Positions 8,628 through 16,988 of a stretch of 64,000 nt of DNA are shown in pieces. The notes under the pieces were generated by a model. That model was not told the origin of the DNA. It ran no database searches and saw only the letters and a program-made list of their open reading frames with translations. A program made the position numbers and the translations under genes. This stretch comes from Mycobacterium sp. ACS1612 (GTDB lineage: Bacteria; Actinomycetota; Actinomycetes; Mycobacteriales; Mycobacteriaceae): positions 62,001 through 126,000 of the forward strand of contig NZ_LZHZ01000051.1 in NCBI RefSeq assembly GCF_001667505.1. The letters run 5' to 3'. How positions within the stretch are numbered: position 1 is the stretch's first letter; each line of letters starts with the position of its first letter.

Positions 8628-10216
8628 ACACCGAGGAGCGCGCCGACGTCGTTGTCATCGGAAGCGGGTTCGGTGGTGCTGTCGCGGCATATCGGTTGGC
8701 CGACCCGAAGCGCAAAGTCGTTGTGCTGGAACGGGGTCGGGACTGGACGAAACATGGCAAAACCCCGCAGGGGCCCCGCGATTACATCTATTCGAGTCGG
8801 ATGCCCGGCTTGTTCAATGGATGGTTGGACATCCGCTTTCTCGACCAAATGGTGGTGGCCGCAGGCGCAGGGGTCGGTGGCGGCTCGCTGATCTACGCGA
8901 ATGTGTGCATCGAGGCGCGCGACGAAGCGTTCGACAGTGGCTGGCCGTCGCAGATCACCGCCGACAAGATGCGGCGTTATTACGGCCTCGTCAACGATGT
9001 GTTGGCGCCGCAAGTGATTCCACCTGGCCAACACAATCCGCGGATGAGCCGCCTTCAACAAGCGGCGATCGCACTGGGTGTGCCCGACAAGTACAAGCCG
9101 CTGCCGCTAGCCGTTGCGTTCGACGAACACGCGGCCGACCGGAACGGTGAGCCGTGGCGCGATCCCCACACCTATGCACCCGATACGTGTGTGCATTGCG
9201 GGGAATGTGTCATCGGCTGCGTGAACGGCGCCAAGAAGACGCTCGACAAGAACTACCTGAAGTTCGCGACGGACAACCGTAACGACACCCAGATCCGCCC
9301 GCTTTCACTCGTGACCCATATCGAGGGCGGGCCACATGGCGGGTGGCGTGTGCACTACCTCGACTTCAATGAACGGGTGGGTCGCCGCAAGCGTCACATC
9401 GACGGAAAGATCGTGATTTTGGGGGCGGGATCGATCGGATCGACCGAGATCCTGCTGCGGTCACGGGACGGCTTCCGCACGTTGAAGAACCTGCCGAAGT
9501 CGTTGGGCCGTGGCTGGAGTCCCAACGGTGACTTCCTGACGCTGGCGCGGTACAAGAAGGGCGAAGACCGCCCCTGGCTCGAGCCCACCAAGGGTCCGAC
9601 GATCGGCGGGGCGATCGACTTCCTCGGCGGTGTCGATCTGCCAGACGACAACATGATCGGGTTCGACGGCCGAATCTTCATCGAGGACGGCGGACTACCG
9701 AACATCGGTGCACATGTCTTGAAAGCATGGGAGAACAGCCACTGGCCAAAAAAGTGGGTGTACCGAAAAGCCAGTGAGCTGACCGACTTTCGCAGCATGA
9801 TTCCGTGGTTCGGGCAGTCGATCGATGCCGCGGACGGTGAGTTCTCGCTGCGCAGCCCACTGAGATTCTGGCGGGCGCGGACGCGGCTGAATTGGAATCC
9901 CCAACGCTCGGTCGGTGCACTGGACGCATTCAAGGACGTCCATGTCGCAATGACGTATGCGACGCACGGCGAGCCGATTCCGCTGGCGACCTGGAGTCGC
10001 CTGCGGACCCTGGTCACACCTCATCCGCTCGGCGGCTGCAATATGGCTGCGGCGCGGGGTGCCGGCGTCACGAAGCACGACTGCGAGGTGTTCGACCATC
10101 CGAACCTGTTCGTGATGGACGGCGCGGTGATTCCGCGCGCCATCGGCCGCAATCCGTCGAAGACCATCGCCGCGATCGCCGAACGGAGTTGCGAGAAGCT
10201 TCTCGAACGGCTCTAG
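8624..10216 (+). CDS. GMC-family FAD oxidoreductase (cholesterol-oxidase-like)
   Basis: A 530-residue flavoprotein using a GTG start that overlaps the upstream TGA. The FAD-binding Rossmann motif is IGSGFGGAVAAYRLAD near the N-terminus. A flavin loop AAGAGVGGGSLIYANV follows, then the late family motif TPHPLGGCNMAA and a C-terminal FAD contact in FVMDGAVIPRAIGRNPS. This matches the sterol-oxidase branch (ChoD type) of GMC oxidoreductases, which oxidise alcohol groups of sterols or other hydrophobic alcohols. Residues 189-199 hold a four-cysteine knot (C189, C192, C195, C199, in CVHCGECVIGC) followed by GAKKTLDKNYL. There is no export signal, so it probably acts at the inner membrane or in the cytosol. 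It is the last gene of the LAL-linked operon. Confidence 0.87.
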   Translation: MNTEERADVVVIGSGFGGAVAAYRLADPKRKVVVLERGRDWTKHGKTPQGPRDYIYSSRMPGLFNGWLDIRFLDQMVVAAGAGVGGGSLIYANVCIEARDEAFDSGWPSQITADKMRRYYGLVNDVLAPQVIPPGQHNPRMSRLQQAAIALGVPDKYKPLPLAVAFDEHAADRNGEPWRDPHTYAPDTCVHCGECVIGCVNGAKKTLDKNYLKFATDNRNDTQIRPLSLVTHIEGGPHGGWRVHYLDFNERVGRRKRHIDGKIVILGAGSIGSTEILLRSRDGFRTLKNLPKSLGRGWSPNGDFLTLARYKKGEDRPWLEPTKGPTIGGAIDFLGGVDLPDDNMIGFDGRIFIEDGGLPNIGAHVLKAWENSHWPKKWVYRKASELTDFRSMIPWFGQSIDAADGEFSLRSPLRFWRARTRLNWNPQRSVGALDAFKDVHVAMTYATHGEPIPLATWSRLRTLVTPHPLGGCNMAAARGAGVTKHDCEVFDHPNLFVMDGAVIPRAIGRNPSKTIAAIAERSCEKLLERL

Positions 10217-10232
10217 CCGCGAGACGCCCGGC

Positions 10233-10248
10233 GCTTCGAGGTCGAAGC
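10233..10248. promoter_or_regulatory. MarR autoregulatory operator (16-base palindrome)
   Basis: The sequence GCTTCGA-GG-TCGAAGC is a perfect 7+2+7 palindrome. It ends two bases before a TATGCT hexamer (10251-10256) that fits a mycobacterial -10 box. A -10 there would start transcription at about 10263-10264, the ATG of the MarR gene, suggesting a leaderless mRNA whose promoter is blocked by repressor. Related half-sites lie in front of the quinone-reductase gene at 10941-10993. Confidence 0.75.
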
Positions 10249-10263
10249 ACTATGCTGTTCGGC

Positions 10264-10758
10264 ATGACTGAGGCGCTCAATCCCACTCAGTTGCGCACGT
10301 ACTTCGCGTTGATGGAGGCGGTCAGCTTGCTTCAGCACGCGGTGCGCCAGCAGTTGCAGGACGAAGGTGGCTTGAGCTATGTGCAATTCGAGATCTTGGC
10401 CAAGCTGGCCGACGCTGATGAACCACTGACCATGACCGACCTCGCCGACGGTGTGGTGTACAGCCGATCCGGTTTGACGCATCAGGCGGGACTGTTGGAG
10501 GCGCAGGGGCTCATCACACGCTCGGCGTCCCCCGTGGACCAGCGTGCGACGCTCGTCGAGATCACCCCCGATGGTCGCGCCCGCGTCGCGGCGGTGTTGC
10601 CCGGCCACATCCTGGTCGTGCGCGAATTGCTCTTCGATTCGCTGACGAGCAATGACGTGCGTGTCCTCGGCGACATGATGACCAAGGCTCGCGACCACAT
10701 GCGGCGTCGTCCGCCGCGGTCGGCGGCGCCGCGCAAGCGACGCGCCGGTGCCGCTTGA
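10264..10758 (+). CDS. MarR-family transcriptional repressor
   Basis: A 164-residue winged-helix regulator. The N-terminal dimer helix is LRTYFALMEAVSLLQHAVRQ. The helix-turn-helix core is LTMTDLADGVVYSRSGLTHQ, followed by GLITRSASPVDQRATLVEIT with the wing motif DQR, then a dimerising helix and a very basic tail (RRRPPRSAAPRKRR). An ATG at 10252 is also in frame, but a TATGCT -10-like box covers it, so the ATG at 10264 is preferred. A palindrome stands just upstream, and the same half-site occurs twice before the next operon. It therefore probably represses itself and the quinone-reductase/NmrA pair in response to an electrophile, quinone or oxidant (inference). Confidence 0.88.
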   Translation: MTEALNPTQLRTYFALMEAVSLLQHAVRQQLQDEGGLSYVQFEILAKLADADEPLTMTDLADGVVYSRSGLTHQAGLLEAQGLITRSASPVDQRATLVEITPDGRARVAAVLPGHILVVRELLFDSLTSNDVRVLGDMMTKARDHMRRRPPRSAAPRKRRAGAA

Positions 10759-11011
10759 TCGTGCATTCCTGACGACGGAGAAACCCGCCGGGGGGATGCT
10801 CGCGTCGCACGAATTCTCCCTCGGCTAGACACGCTCGGATCGCAGCGGCGATGACGCGATCAGCGTTTTGCGCTGCATCGCTTCTGGCATGACTTCCTGC
10901 TTGCACACACATGTGACGCGCGTCACTACCGGCAGGGAATTGCTTCGATGTCGGAGCAGTTACACGGCAGGTAACTGCTTCACGTTCGAAGCATTCGACT
11001 GAGGAGGAATC
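10759..11011. other. Regulatory intergenic region upstream of the quinone-reductase gene
   Basis: These 253 bases carry no credible gene. The right-hand third holds the operator cluster annotated at 10941-10993, and GAGGAGGAA at 11001-11009 is a strong ribosome-binding site for the ATG at 11012. I saw no hairpin with a U-tract after the MarR gene, so read-through from it is possible. Confidence 0.6.
10941..10993. promoter_or_regulatory. Double MarR operator forming a 53-base dyad
   Basis: Two copies of the motif TGCTTCgannTCgAAGCA are present, at 10941-10958 (one mismatch in the inverted arms) and 10976-10993 (six-base perfect arms), with centres 35 bases apart. Together they form one larger dyad: 10941-10963 and 10971-10993 are inverted repeats matching at 18 of 23 positions around a 7-base centre. 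The innermost eight bases of each arm, GCAGTTAC and GTAACTGC, are perfect. The half-site equals the palindrome upstream of the MarR gene, so this is very probably its main target. Confidence 0.8.
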
Positions 11012-11956
11012 ATGAAGGCTGTTCGGTACCACCGTTATGGCGACAGCGACGTACTCGTGTACGAGGACGCCCCGCGACCAGTTCCGGGCCCCGGACAGGT
11101 ACTCATCCAGGTGGCCGCCACTTCGTTCAACCCGGTCGACGCCGGGATTCGTGGCGGCTATTTGGCGCAGGTGTACACGATCAACTTTCCGCACATTCCC
11201 GGTGTCGACGTGGCCGGGACGATCGCCGAGGTCGGTGAGGGCGTGCAGGGCTGGAATGTCGGCGACGCCGTTGTCGCGTTTCTTCCCCTGGATGCCGATG
11301 GCGCCGCCGCGGAATACGCGCTTGCCCCAGCGAATTCACTGGCCGCCGCGCCGACGTCGGTTGAACTTGCCGACGCGGCAGCACTACCCGAGGCTGGGTT
11401 GACTGCGTGGCAGTCTCTCTTCGAGATCGCCGAGCTCAGCGGGGGCCAATCGATCCTCATCAACGGTGCCTCGGGTGCAGTGGGTGGTTACGCAATTCAG
11501 TTGGCCAAGCAGGCCGGCGCCGTCGTCACCGCAACGGCAAAGGATCGCGACGCCGCCCGGCTGCGTGACTACGGCGCCGACCGCATTGTGGACTACATCG
11601 ACTACACGCAGTCCCCGATCACCGTCGACGGAGCGCCTTTTGACGTCGTACTCAACTTGGTTCCCACGACCGACGAGCAGACCGAAGCATTGATCGGCGT
11701 CGTCGGCGACGGCGGCTTCCACGTCGGCACCATGGTCGTCGGGCCGGAAAACCCCGAACGCAACGTCCGCACGCAGCGAGTATTCGTGCGCAGCGACGCC
11801 GACCAGCTCGCCGGATTGGTGCGCCGCGTCGACGAGGGGAAGCTACGCATTGAAGTCGTCAATCGCCGTCGGCTCGCCGAAGCTGCTGCGGTGCACCGAG
11901 ATTCCGACGCTGGGCGCCTGCATGGCAAGACGATTCTCCAGCCGGCGGACCGATAG
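11012..11956 (+). CDS. NADPH:quinone reductase / zinc-independent MDR alcohol dehydrogenase
   Basis: A 314-residue medium-chain reductase with a strong GAGGAGGAA ribosome-binding site. An N-terminal GroES-like domain (VRYHRYGDSDVLVYEDAPRP, FNPVDAGIRGGYL, PGVDVAGTIAEVGEGV) is followed by a Rossmann domain with the NADPH motif INGASGAVGGYAIQLAKQ. The zinc-binding cysteines of true alcohol dehydrogenases are absent, which places it with quinone oxidoreductases (QOR family). It probably reduces quinones or enones using NADPH in the cytosol. It is followed 56 bases later by an NmrA-like gene and preceded by MarR operators. The regulator, both enzymes and the operators form a small redox or xenobiotic response unit. 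Confidence 0.86.
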   Translation: MKAVRYHRYGDSDVLVYEDAPRPVPGPGQVLIQVAATSFNPVDAGIRGGYLAQVYTINFPHIPGVDVAGTIAEVGEGVQGWNVGDAVVAFLPLDADGAAAEYALAPANSLAAAPTSVELADAAALPEAGLTAWQSLFEIAELSGGQSILINGASGAVGGYAIQLAKQAGAVVTATAKDRDAARLRDYGADRIVDYIDYTQSPITVDGAPFDVVLNLVPTTDEQTEALIGVVGDGGFHVGTMVVGPENPERNVRTQRVFVRSDADQLAGLVRRVDEGKLRIEVVNRRRLAEAAAVHRDSDAGRLHGKTILQPADR

Positions 11957-12012
11957 TCGCACGAAGAGACGGCAAATAGACACATCAATTTTTGAACCGA
12001 ATGGAGAAGATC

Positions 12013-12987
12013 ATGTCCAATAAAAAGCTGATCGCCGTAGTGGGCGGTACCGGTTCGCAAGGCGGCGGCCTGGTCCGGGCAATTCTCGACGACACCGCAA
12101 CGGAATTCCGGGTGCGGGTCCTCACCCGCAGTGCACAGTCCGCGACGGCGCGCGAACTTGCCGCCGCTGGTGCCGAGATCGTCGAAGCCGATCTCGAGGA
12201 CGGGGCGAGCGTGGTCAGGGCATTCGACGGCGCCGACGGTGCGTTCGTAGTCACCAACTACTGGGCCGAACGTTCCGCGGAAGAAGAGGCCGAAGGAACA
12301 AGGGCCGACATGGAACTCCGACAGGCCGACAACGCGGCGCTGGCGGCCAGGCAGGCCGGCGTCAGTCACGTCATCTGGTCGACGCTCGAAGACACTCGTG
12401 ACGTCCTCGGTGACGACGACGGCGTGCCCACCGTCGAAGTGCGGTACAAGGTTCCGCACTTCGACGCCAAGGCCGAGGCAGATGCACTGTTTCGCGACTA
12501 TGACGTCCCGACAACTTTCCTGCGCACGACGTTCTTTTTCGAGAGCTTCCTGCGCGGCGTAGGCCCGATGCGGGTCGACGACGGCTCGCTGGTACTGACG
12601 CTGCCGATGGCCGACCAGTCCCTGTCAGGGATCGCCGTCGCCGACATCGGTAAAACCGCGCTGGGCATCTTCAAACGAGGGGCACCGTTCATCGGCCAGA
12701 CGGTCAGCATTGCGGGCGATCACCTGACCGGCGATGAGTACGCGTCGGCGTTCAGCGAGGCCTTTGGTGAGACTGTCACGTACCGTCCGGTGAGCTGGGA
12801 TGCTTTTCGCGCGCAGGGGTTCCCGGGGGCTGTCGAGATGGGCAACATGTTCCAGTACTACACGCAGAACTCGGCACGCTTCGCTGGGGACAGGGATCTG
12901 GCCGCGGTGCGCGAGCTCAATCCGGAACTGCAGTCGTTTCGCGAGTGGCTTGCGCGCGCCGCGTTCACACCGCCTGAGCCGATTTAG
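12013..12987 (+). CDS. NmrA-family NAD(P)-binding protein
   Basis: A 324-residue atypical short-chain-dehydrogenase-fold protein with an N-terminal dinucleotide motif VVGGTGSQGGGLVRAIL, then RVLTRS and a conserved EADLEDGASVVRAFDGADG segment. The SDR catalytic Tyr-x3-Lys motif is not evident, as expected for NmrA/HSCARG redox sensors, although some relatives are reductases. ATG at 12013 is chosen because GGAG lies 6 bases upstream; earlier in-frame starts at 11992 (TTG) and 12001 (ATG) have poorer context. It is co-transcribed with the quinone reductase under MarR control. Its last 23 bases overlap the 3' end of the convergent glcF-like gene. Confidence 0.84.
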   Translation: MSNKKLIAVVGGTGSQGGGLVRAILDDTATEFRVRVLTRSAQSATARELAAAGAEIVEADLEDGASVVRAFDGADGAFVVTNYWAERSAEEEAEGTRADMELRQADNAALAARQAGVSHVIWSTLEDTRDVLGDDDGVPTVEVRYKVPHFDAKAEADALFRDYDVPTTFLRTTFFFESFLRGVGPMRVDDGSLVLTLPMADQSLSGIAVADIGKTALGIFKRGAPFIGQTVSIAGDHLTGDEYASAFSEAFGETVTYRPVSWDAFRAQGFPGAVEMGNMFQYYTQNSARFAGDRDLAAVRELNPELQSFREWLARAAFTPPEPI

Positions 12988-14299
12988 TTCTCCATCGGCC
13001 AGTTTGCTGCCCACTCGTCACCGGATTGACGCCGCGAATGGAGAAATCGATGAGTTCAACGGGGTGAAACAGCGGCACACCATCCAGGTAGCGGGCAATC
13101 TGAAGCAGGCAGCCGGGGTTGCCGGTCGTCACCGCATCGGGCCCAGTGGAGAGAATGTTGGTGGCTTTTCGCTTGCCGAGTTCATCGCCCGCCTCCGGCT
13201 GGACCATGTTGTAGGTTCCCGCTGAGCCGCAGCACAATTCGGATTCCGGTACTTCTAAAAGCTCCAGCCGGGGGATGGTCCGCAAGACGTTGCGGGGCTG
13301 TTGGCGGATCTGTTGGCCGTGCGCGAGGTGGCAGGCGTCGTGGTACGCGATGCGGGCGGGGATCGGGTGCCGGGCCGTTTGCGGAGTCAAGCCGGCCAGC
13401 ACCTCACTGATATCGCGAACTTTTTCGCTGAACCTTGCGGCGCGCTCGGTATATTCGCGATCATCGGCCAAGAGCTGGCCGTACTCCTTGAGCGTCGACC
13501 CACAGCCCGCGACATTGACCACGATGTCGTCGACATCAGAGTCCTCGAACGACTCGATCATCTTGCGCGCCCGCGCAAGCCCTTCGTCCTCACGGCCGGA
13601 ATGGACGCTCAGTGCGCCACAACATTCCTGCTTTGGCGTGATGACTTCACAGCCTTCGGCCAGCAGCACCCGTACGGTTGCCTCGTTCACCTGAGCGAAG
13701 AACACCTGCTGGACACAGCCGGTGACCAGGGCTACCCGCCGTCGCGGCTTGCCGACTGGTCGGCGAACCCCTCGGTGGCGAGTGACGATGTTTCGCAGGG
13801 CCACCCGCGGCATCAGCGCCTCCAATGCGCAAAGCCGCGCCGGCAACAAGCGCATCACGCCGCTCTTGTGGAGCAACCACCGCGCACCCGATCGCTGATA
13901 TAGCCAGGCGCCCAGCGCAATCACGCGAAGTCGGGCGGGGTAAGGGAACACGAAGAAGATCAATGCGCGGAACAGTCGGTCGGTCACGCTACGGGGCACC
14001 GCCCGTTCGATCTGAGGTCGGACCGCCTCCAGCAGTTGGTCATACTGCACACCGGAGGGGCAGGACGAAACGCAGGCCATGCATCCCAGACACGTGTCGA
14101 AATGCTTGGCGAAACTGCTGTCGATGGGTATCTGACCGTCGGTCGCGAGGTTCATCAAGTGAATGCGTCCCCTTGGGGAGTCCATTTCCTCACCCCACAA
14201 TTGGTAGGTGGGGCATGTCGGCAAGCAGAACCCGCAATGTACGCATTCCGACAGCAATTCGGGTTTAGGCGGATGGTGATCGTCGAACGAACTCGCCAT
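12965..14299 (-). CDS. glcF: Glycolate/2-hydroxyacid oxidase iron-sulfur subunit (GlcF-like)
   Basis: A 444-residue protein. Two [4Fe-4S] ferredoxin motifs, CVHCGFCLPTCP (near residue 19) and CLGCMACVSSCP (near 70), precede two CCG domains (ECCGALSVHSG and LCCGSAGTYN), which are cysteine-rich DUF224 modules. This is the GlcF/heterodisulfide-reductase-D arrangement. GlcF passes electrons from the FAD subunits to the membrane quinone pool. It is the last gene of the minus-strand set glcD-glcE-glcF and starts 27 bases after glcE. Lactate-utilisation LutA is a related alternative but is shorter and lacks the ferredoxin domain. Confidence 0.9.
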   Translation of the reverse strand: MASSFDDHHPPKPELLSECVHCGFCLPTCPTYQLWGEEMDSPRGRIHLMNLATDGQIPIDSSFAKHFDTCLGCMACVSSCPSGVQYDQLLEAVRPQIERAVPRSVTDRLFRALIFFVFPYPARLRVIALGAWLYQRSGARWLLHKSGVMRLLPARLCALEALMPRVALRNIVTRHRGVRRPVGKPRRRVALVTGCVQQVFFAQVNEATVRVLLAEGCEVITPKQECCGALSVHSGREDEGLARARKMIESFEDSDVDDIVVNVAGCGSTLKEYGQLLADDREYTERAARFSEKVRDISEVLAGLTPQTARHPIPARIAYHDACHLAHGQQIRQQPRNVLRTIPRLELLEVPESELCCGSAGTYNMVQPEAGDELGKRKATNILSTGPDAVTTGNPGCLLQIARYLDGVPLFHPVELIDFSIRGVNPVTSGQQTGRWRTKSAQAV

Positions 14300-14326
14300 G
14301 TGAAGTCAGACTCCTTCAATCGTCCA

Positions 14327-15529
14327 TCAGAACCACGGATGGAAACGTCCGCGTCCAAGCAGATGGTTTGGGTCATAAGCGGTCTTGATCGCGCGCATGG
14401 CAGCGACCGCCGACGGCGGCGACCCCCACGCGGCGACCATGTCGTTCAACTCTCTGGGATGATCACGGAGAACCGTTGACCCGCCGAGTCTTTCGACTGA
14501 CTGACGCCATTGAGAAATAACGTCGGCATGACGGGACAGCACTGGCGCATCCACCGTCAGGTCGACTCGTCCAGTGAGAACCGACGCGGCGACGGAGCAG
14601 GTGGCCTGCTGCTCGGAACCGATCCGATCGGCGTCCTGCACGAGGGCAGGAACATCTGTTGGTCGCGCGAGGGCACGCATTTCCGTTGTGCACGCATCTT
14701 CACCGCTGTCAGGTTTGCCCAATGCATGTCGTAGCCAGACTTGGGCAGCTTCGTCGGCAGTGAATGCGTCGCATGGGCGGTCGGCGATGCGCATGGCTGC
14801 GTCGAGGCGTTCCTGCACACCATTGCCGGTGCCTTCAAAACGGATCAGCAGCAGGCCGTTGATCCACTCGGCAGCGACGGGATTCAGAGCGGCCTCGGCG
14901 ATGCGGCGAGCGCAGGCCGTCGCGTCATCGATATCCAGTTCCATGGTCATCGTCCCGGTCGCCGCCGGGATGGGGTGTAAGCGGAATGTGGCGTGTGTGA
15001 TGAGCGCCAAGGTGCCGAGTGATCCGGACACCAACCGGGCGAGGTCGTACCCGGCGACGTTTTTGATGACGTTTCCTCCGGAGCGCGCGACGTGGCCGTC
15101 GACGAACGCGAGGCCGGCGCCGATGACGAGATCGCGGGGCCCGCCGAACGCCAGCTGAGAAGGGCCCTGATCGGCTGTGGCGAGGAGGCCGCCGACGGTC
15201 GCACCCCGATGAATACGTGCCGCGTCGATGGCGAGGCGCTGATTGTGCTCGGCCACTACTGCCTGGAGGTCGGCGACGCGCATACCCGCACCGACCTGGA
15301 TCGTCATATCGGCGGGTTCGTAACTGAGGATGGAATCGATTCTGCCAGTGTGGATCACGGTATTGGGATCGGTGTTGCCGCCCCAATTCTGCGCGGTGCC
15401 AGCGCCGGCGATGTCGATGGTGGCGCGATCGTGCGCCGCACTGCGCAGGCACTCGGCCGCCTCGTCAACGGTCTCCGGATTCCAATCCGAGTGCGAAGCA
15501 TGCTGGACACTAGAATCGTTCGATGTCAC
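14327..15529 (-). CDS. glcE: Glycolate oxidase FAD-binding subunit (GlcE-like)
   Basis: A 400-residue (GTG start) FAD_binding_4 protein. The PP-loop region reads IDIAGAGTAQNWGG and the flavin site is RIHRGATVGGLLATADQGPS. A later segment is GGNVIKNVAGYDLARLVSGS and the C-terminus is YDPNHLLGRGRFHPWF, which matches GlcE (shorter than GlcD and lacking its full cap). It pairs with GlcD and GlcF to oxidise glycolate or another 2-hydroxyacid. The GTG at 15529 overlaps the end of glcD by 20 bases; an ATG at 15556 would add nine residues and a longer overlap, so the start is uncertain. Confidence 0.86.
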   Translation of the reverse strand: MTSNDSSVQHASHSDWNPETVDEAAECLRSAAHDRATIDIAGAGTAQNWGGNTDPNTVIHTGRIDSILSYEPADMTIQVGAGMRVADLQAVVAEHNQRLAIDAARIHRGATVGGLLATADQGPSQLAFGGPRDLVIGAGLAFVDGHVARSGGNVIKNVAGYDLARLVSGSLGTLALITHATFRLHPIPAATGTMTMELDIDDATACARRIAEAALNPVAAEWINGLLLIRFEGTGNGVQERLDAAMRIADRPCDAFTADEAAQVWLRHALGKPDSGEDACTTEMRALARPTDVPALVQDADRIGSEQQATCSVAASVLTGRVDLTVDAPVLSRHADVISQWRQSVERLGGSTVLRDHPRELNDMVAAWGSPPSAVAAMRAIKTAYDPNHLLGRGRFHPWF

Positions 15530-16988
15530 CGGTGACCTCCAGCGGGTGAGGAACATAGATTCCCGGTTTCTCCCCGCACAACCGGGGCGTTGGCAGGAGT
15601 TTTCCGGGGTTGCACAAGCCGCTGGGGTCGAGGGCTTGACGAAGGCACCACATCGCCTTCAGGTCCGCCGCAGAGAACATCTTCGGCATCGAACAGGCCT
15701 TGTCGATGCCGATACCGTGCTCGCCGGACAGCGATCCGTTCATCTGTACGCACAACTCGGCGATCTTGCGAGACAGCTCTTCGGCTTGTTCCAGCTGTCC
15801 GTCCGCCTCGCTGTAGAGCACCAGTGGGTGCAGATTGCCGTCGCCGGCGTGAAAAACGTTGGCGACACGAAGACCGGATTCGGCTGCCATTTCTGCTATC
15901 CGCGAGAGGATTTCACCGAGTCGCGTGCGCGGGACAACGCCGTCTTGAACGATGTAATCGGGACTGATGCGCCCCACTGCCGCGAACGCGGCCTTGCGTC
16001 CACGCCAGATGATGGCTCGCTCGGCCGCGTCCGCGGCGATGCGGATCTTTGTCGACCCGGTGTCTAGACAAATCTGTTCGACAGCCTCGAACTCGAGTAT
16101 CGATTCGGCGGCGGGACCGTCATTCTCCACAATCAGCGCAGCAGCGGTGTCCAGGCTGTACCCGGCCCCCACCGCCTTTTCCGATGCTTCGATCGCGATG
16201 CTGTCCATCATCTCGATCGCCGCAGGCACAATGCCTGCGGCGATGATCCGGGTGACGGCCTCGCATGCGGCAGTGATCGACGGGAAGTCCGCGCACAGAG
16301 TGTGCACACTGGCAGGATTTCGAACGAGTCGAACAACGATCTGGGTGACAATGCCCAAAGTGCCTTCGGAGCCCACGAATGCAGCAAGAAGGTCGTAACC
16401 GACCTGCTCGCGGTTGACTCCGCCAACACGCACCACCTCCCCGTCCGGCAGCACCACTTCGAGCTCGAGCACATGGTTCACGGTGAAGCCGTACTTCAGG
16501 CAGTGCGCACCCCCTGAATTCTCGGCGACGTTGCCGCCGACGGTGCACACTTGCTGGCTCGACGGATCAGGGGCGAAATGTAGACCGTAGGGCGCAGCCG
16601 CCTTGGAGATGTCGATGTTCGTGACGCCCGGTTCGACCGTCGCGCGGAGATTGACCGGATCGATGTCGACGATGCGGCGCATGCGTTGCAGCGAGACCAC
16701 GATGCCGTGCTCGATCGGCATCGCGCCGCCGGACAATCCCGTGCCTGCGCCTCGCGCCACGTAGGGCACCCCGAACTCGATACAGGTCAGCACCGCTTGG
16801 CGAACGTCGTCGGTTGAATCCGCAAGAACGACTGCGCTTGGTACCACACGGAATCCGGTGAGGCCGTCGCACTCGTACGTGCGAAGGGCTGTCTGGTCGA
16901 CGATGACCGCATCCGGGCGGAGTCGCTTCTGCAAAGTGTCGAGGAATGCGTCGCGTTTACTGGCGGGCGCCACCACGGTGGGTGTCAT
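15510..16988 (-). CDS. glcD: FAD-linked 2-hydroxyacid oxidase subunit (GlcD-like)
   Basis: A 492-residue flavoprotein of the FAD_binding_4/FAD-oxidase_C family, the length of GlcD. The FAD PP-loop is PYVARGAGTGLSGGAMPI, and TVGGNVAENSGGAHCLKYG is the conserved flavin-contact loop. The C-terminal domain has VFHAGDGNLHPLVLY and SGEHGIGIDKACSM, which carry the active-site and metal histidines of D-2-hydroxyacid dehydrogenases. It oxidises glycolate, D-lactate or a related 2-hydroxyacid with GlcE/GlcF as partners. The ATG overlaps the stop of the small CoA-transferase gene upstream (ATGA), and the operon is read away from a divergent FadR-type regulator. Confidence 0.91.
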   Translation of the reverse strand: MTPTVVAPASKRDAFLDTLQKRLRPDAVIVDQTALRTYECDGLTGFRVVPSAVVLADSTDDVRQAVLTCIEFGVPYVARGAGTGLSGGAMPIEHGIVVSLQRMRRIVDIDPVNLRATVEPGVTNIDISKAAAPYGLHFAPDPSSQQVCTVGGNVAENSGGAHCLKYGFTVNHVLELEVVLPDGEVVRVGGVNREQVGYDLLAAFVGSEGTLGIVTQIVVRLVRNPASVHTLCADFPSITAACEAVTRIIAAGIVPAAIEMMDSIAIEASEKAVGAGYSLDTAAALIVENDGPAAESILEFEAVEQICLDTGSTKIRIAADAAERAIIWRGRKAAFAAVGRISPDYIVQDGVVPRTRLGEILSRIAEMAAESGLRVANVFHAGDGNLHPLVLYSEADGQLEQAEELSRKIAELCVQMNGSLSGEHGIGIDKACSMPKMFSAADLKAMWCLRQALDPSGLCNPGKLLPTPRLCGEKPGIYVPHPLEVTGDIERF

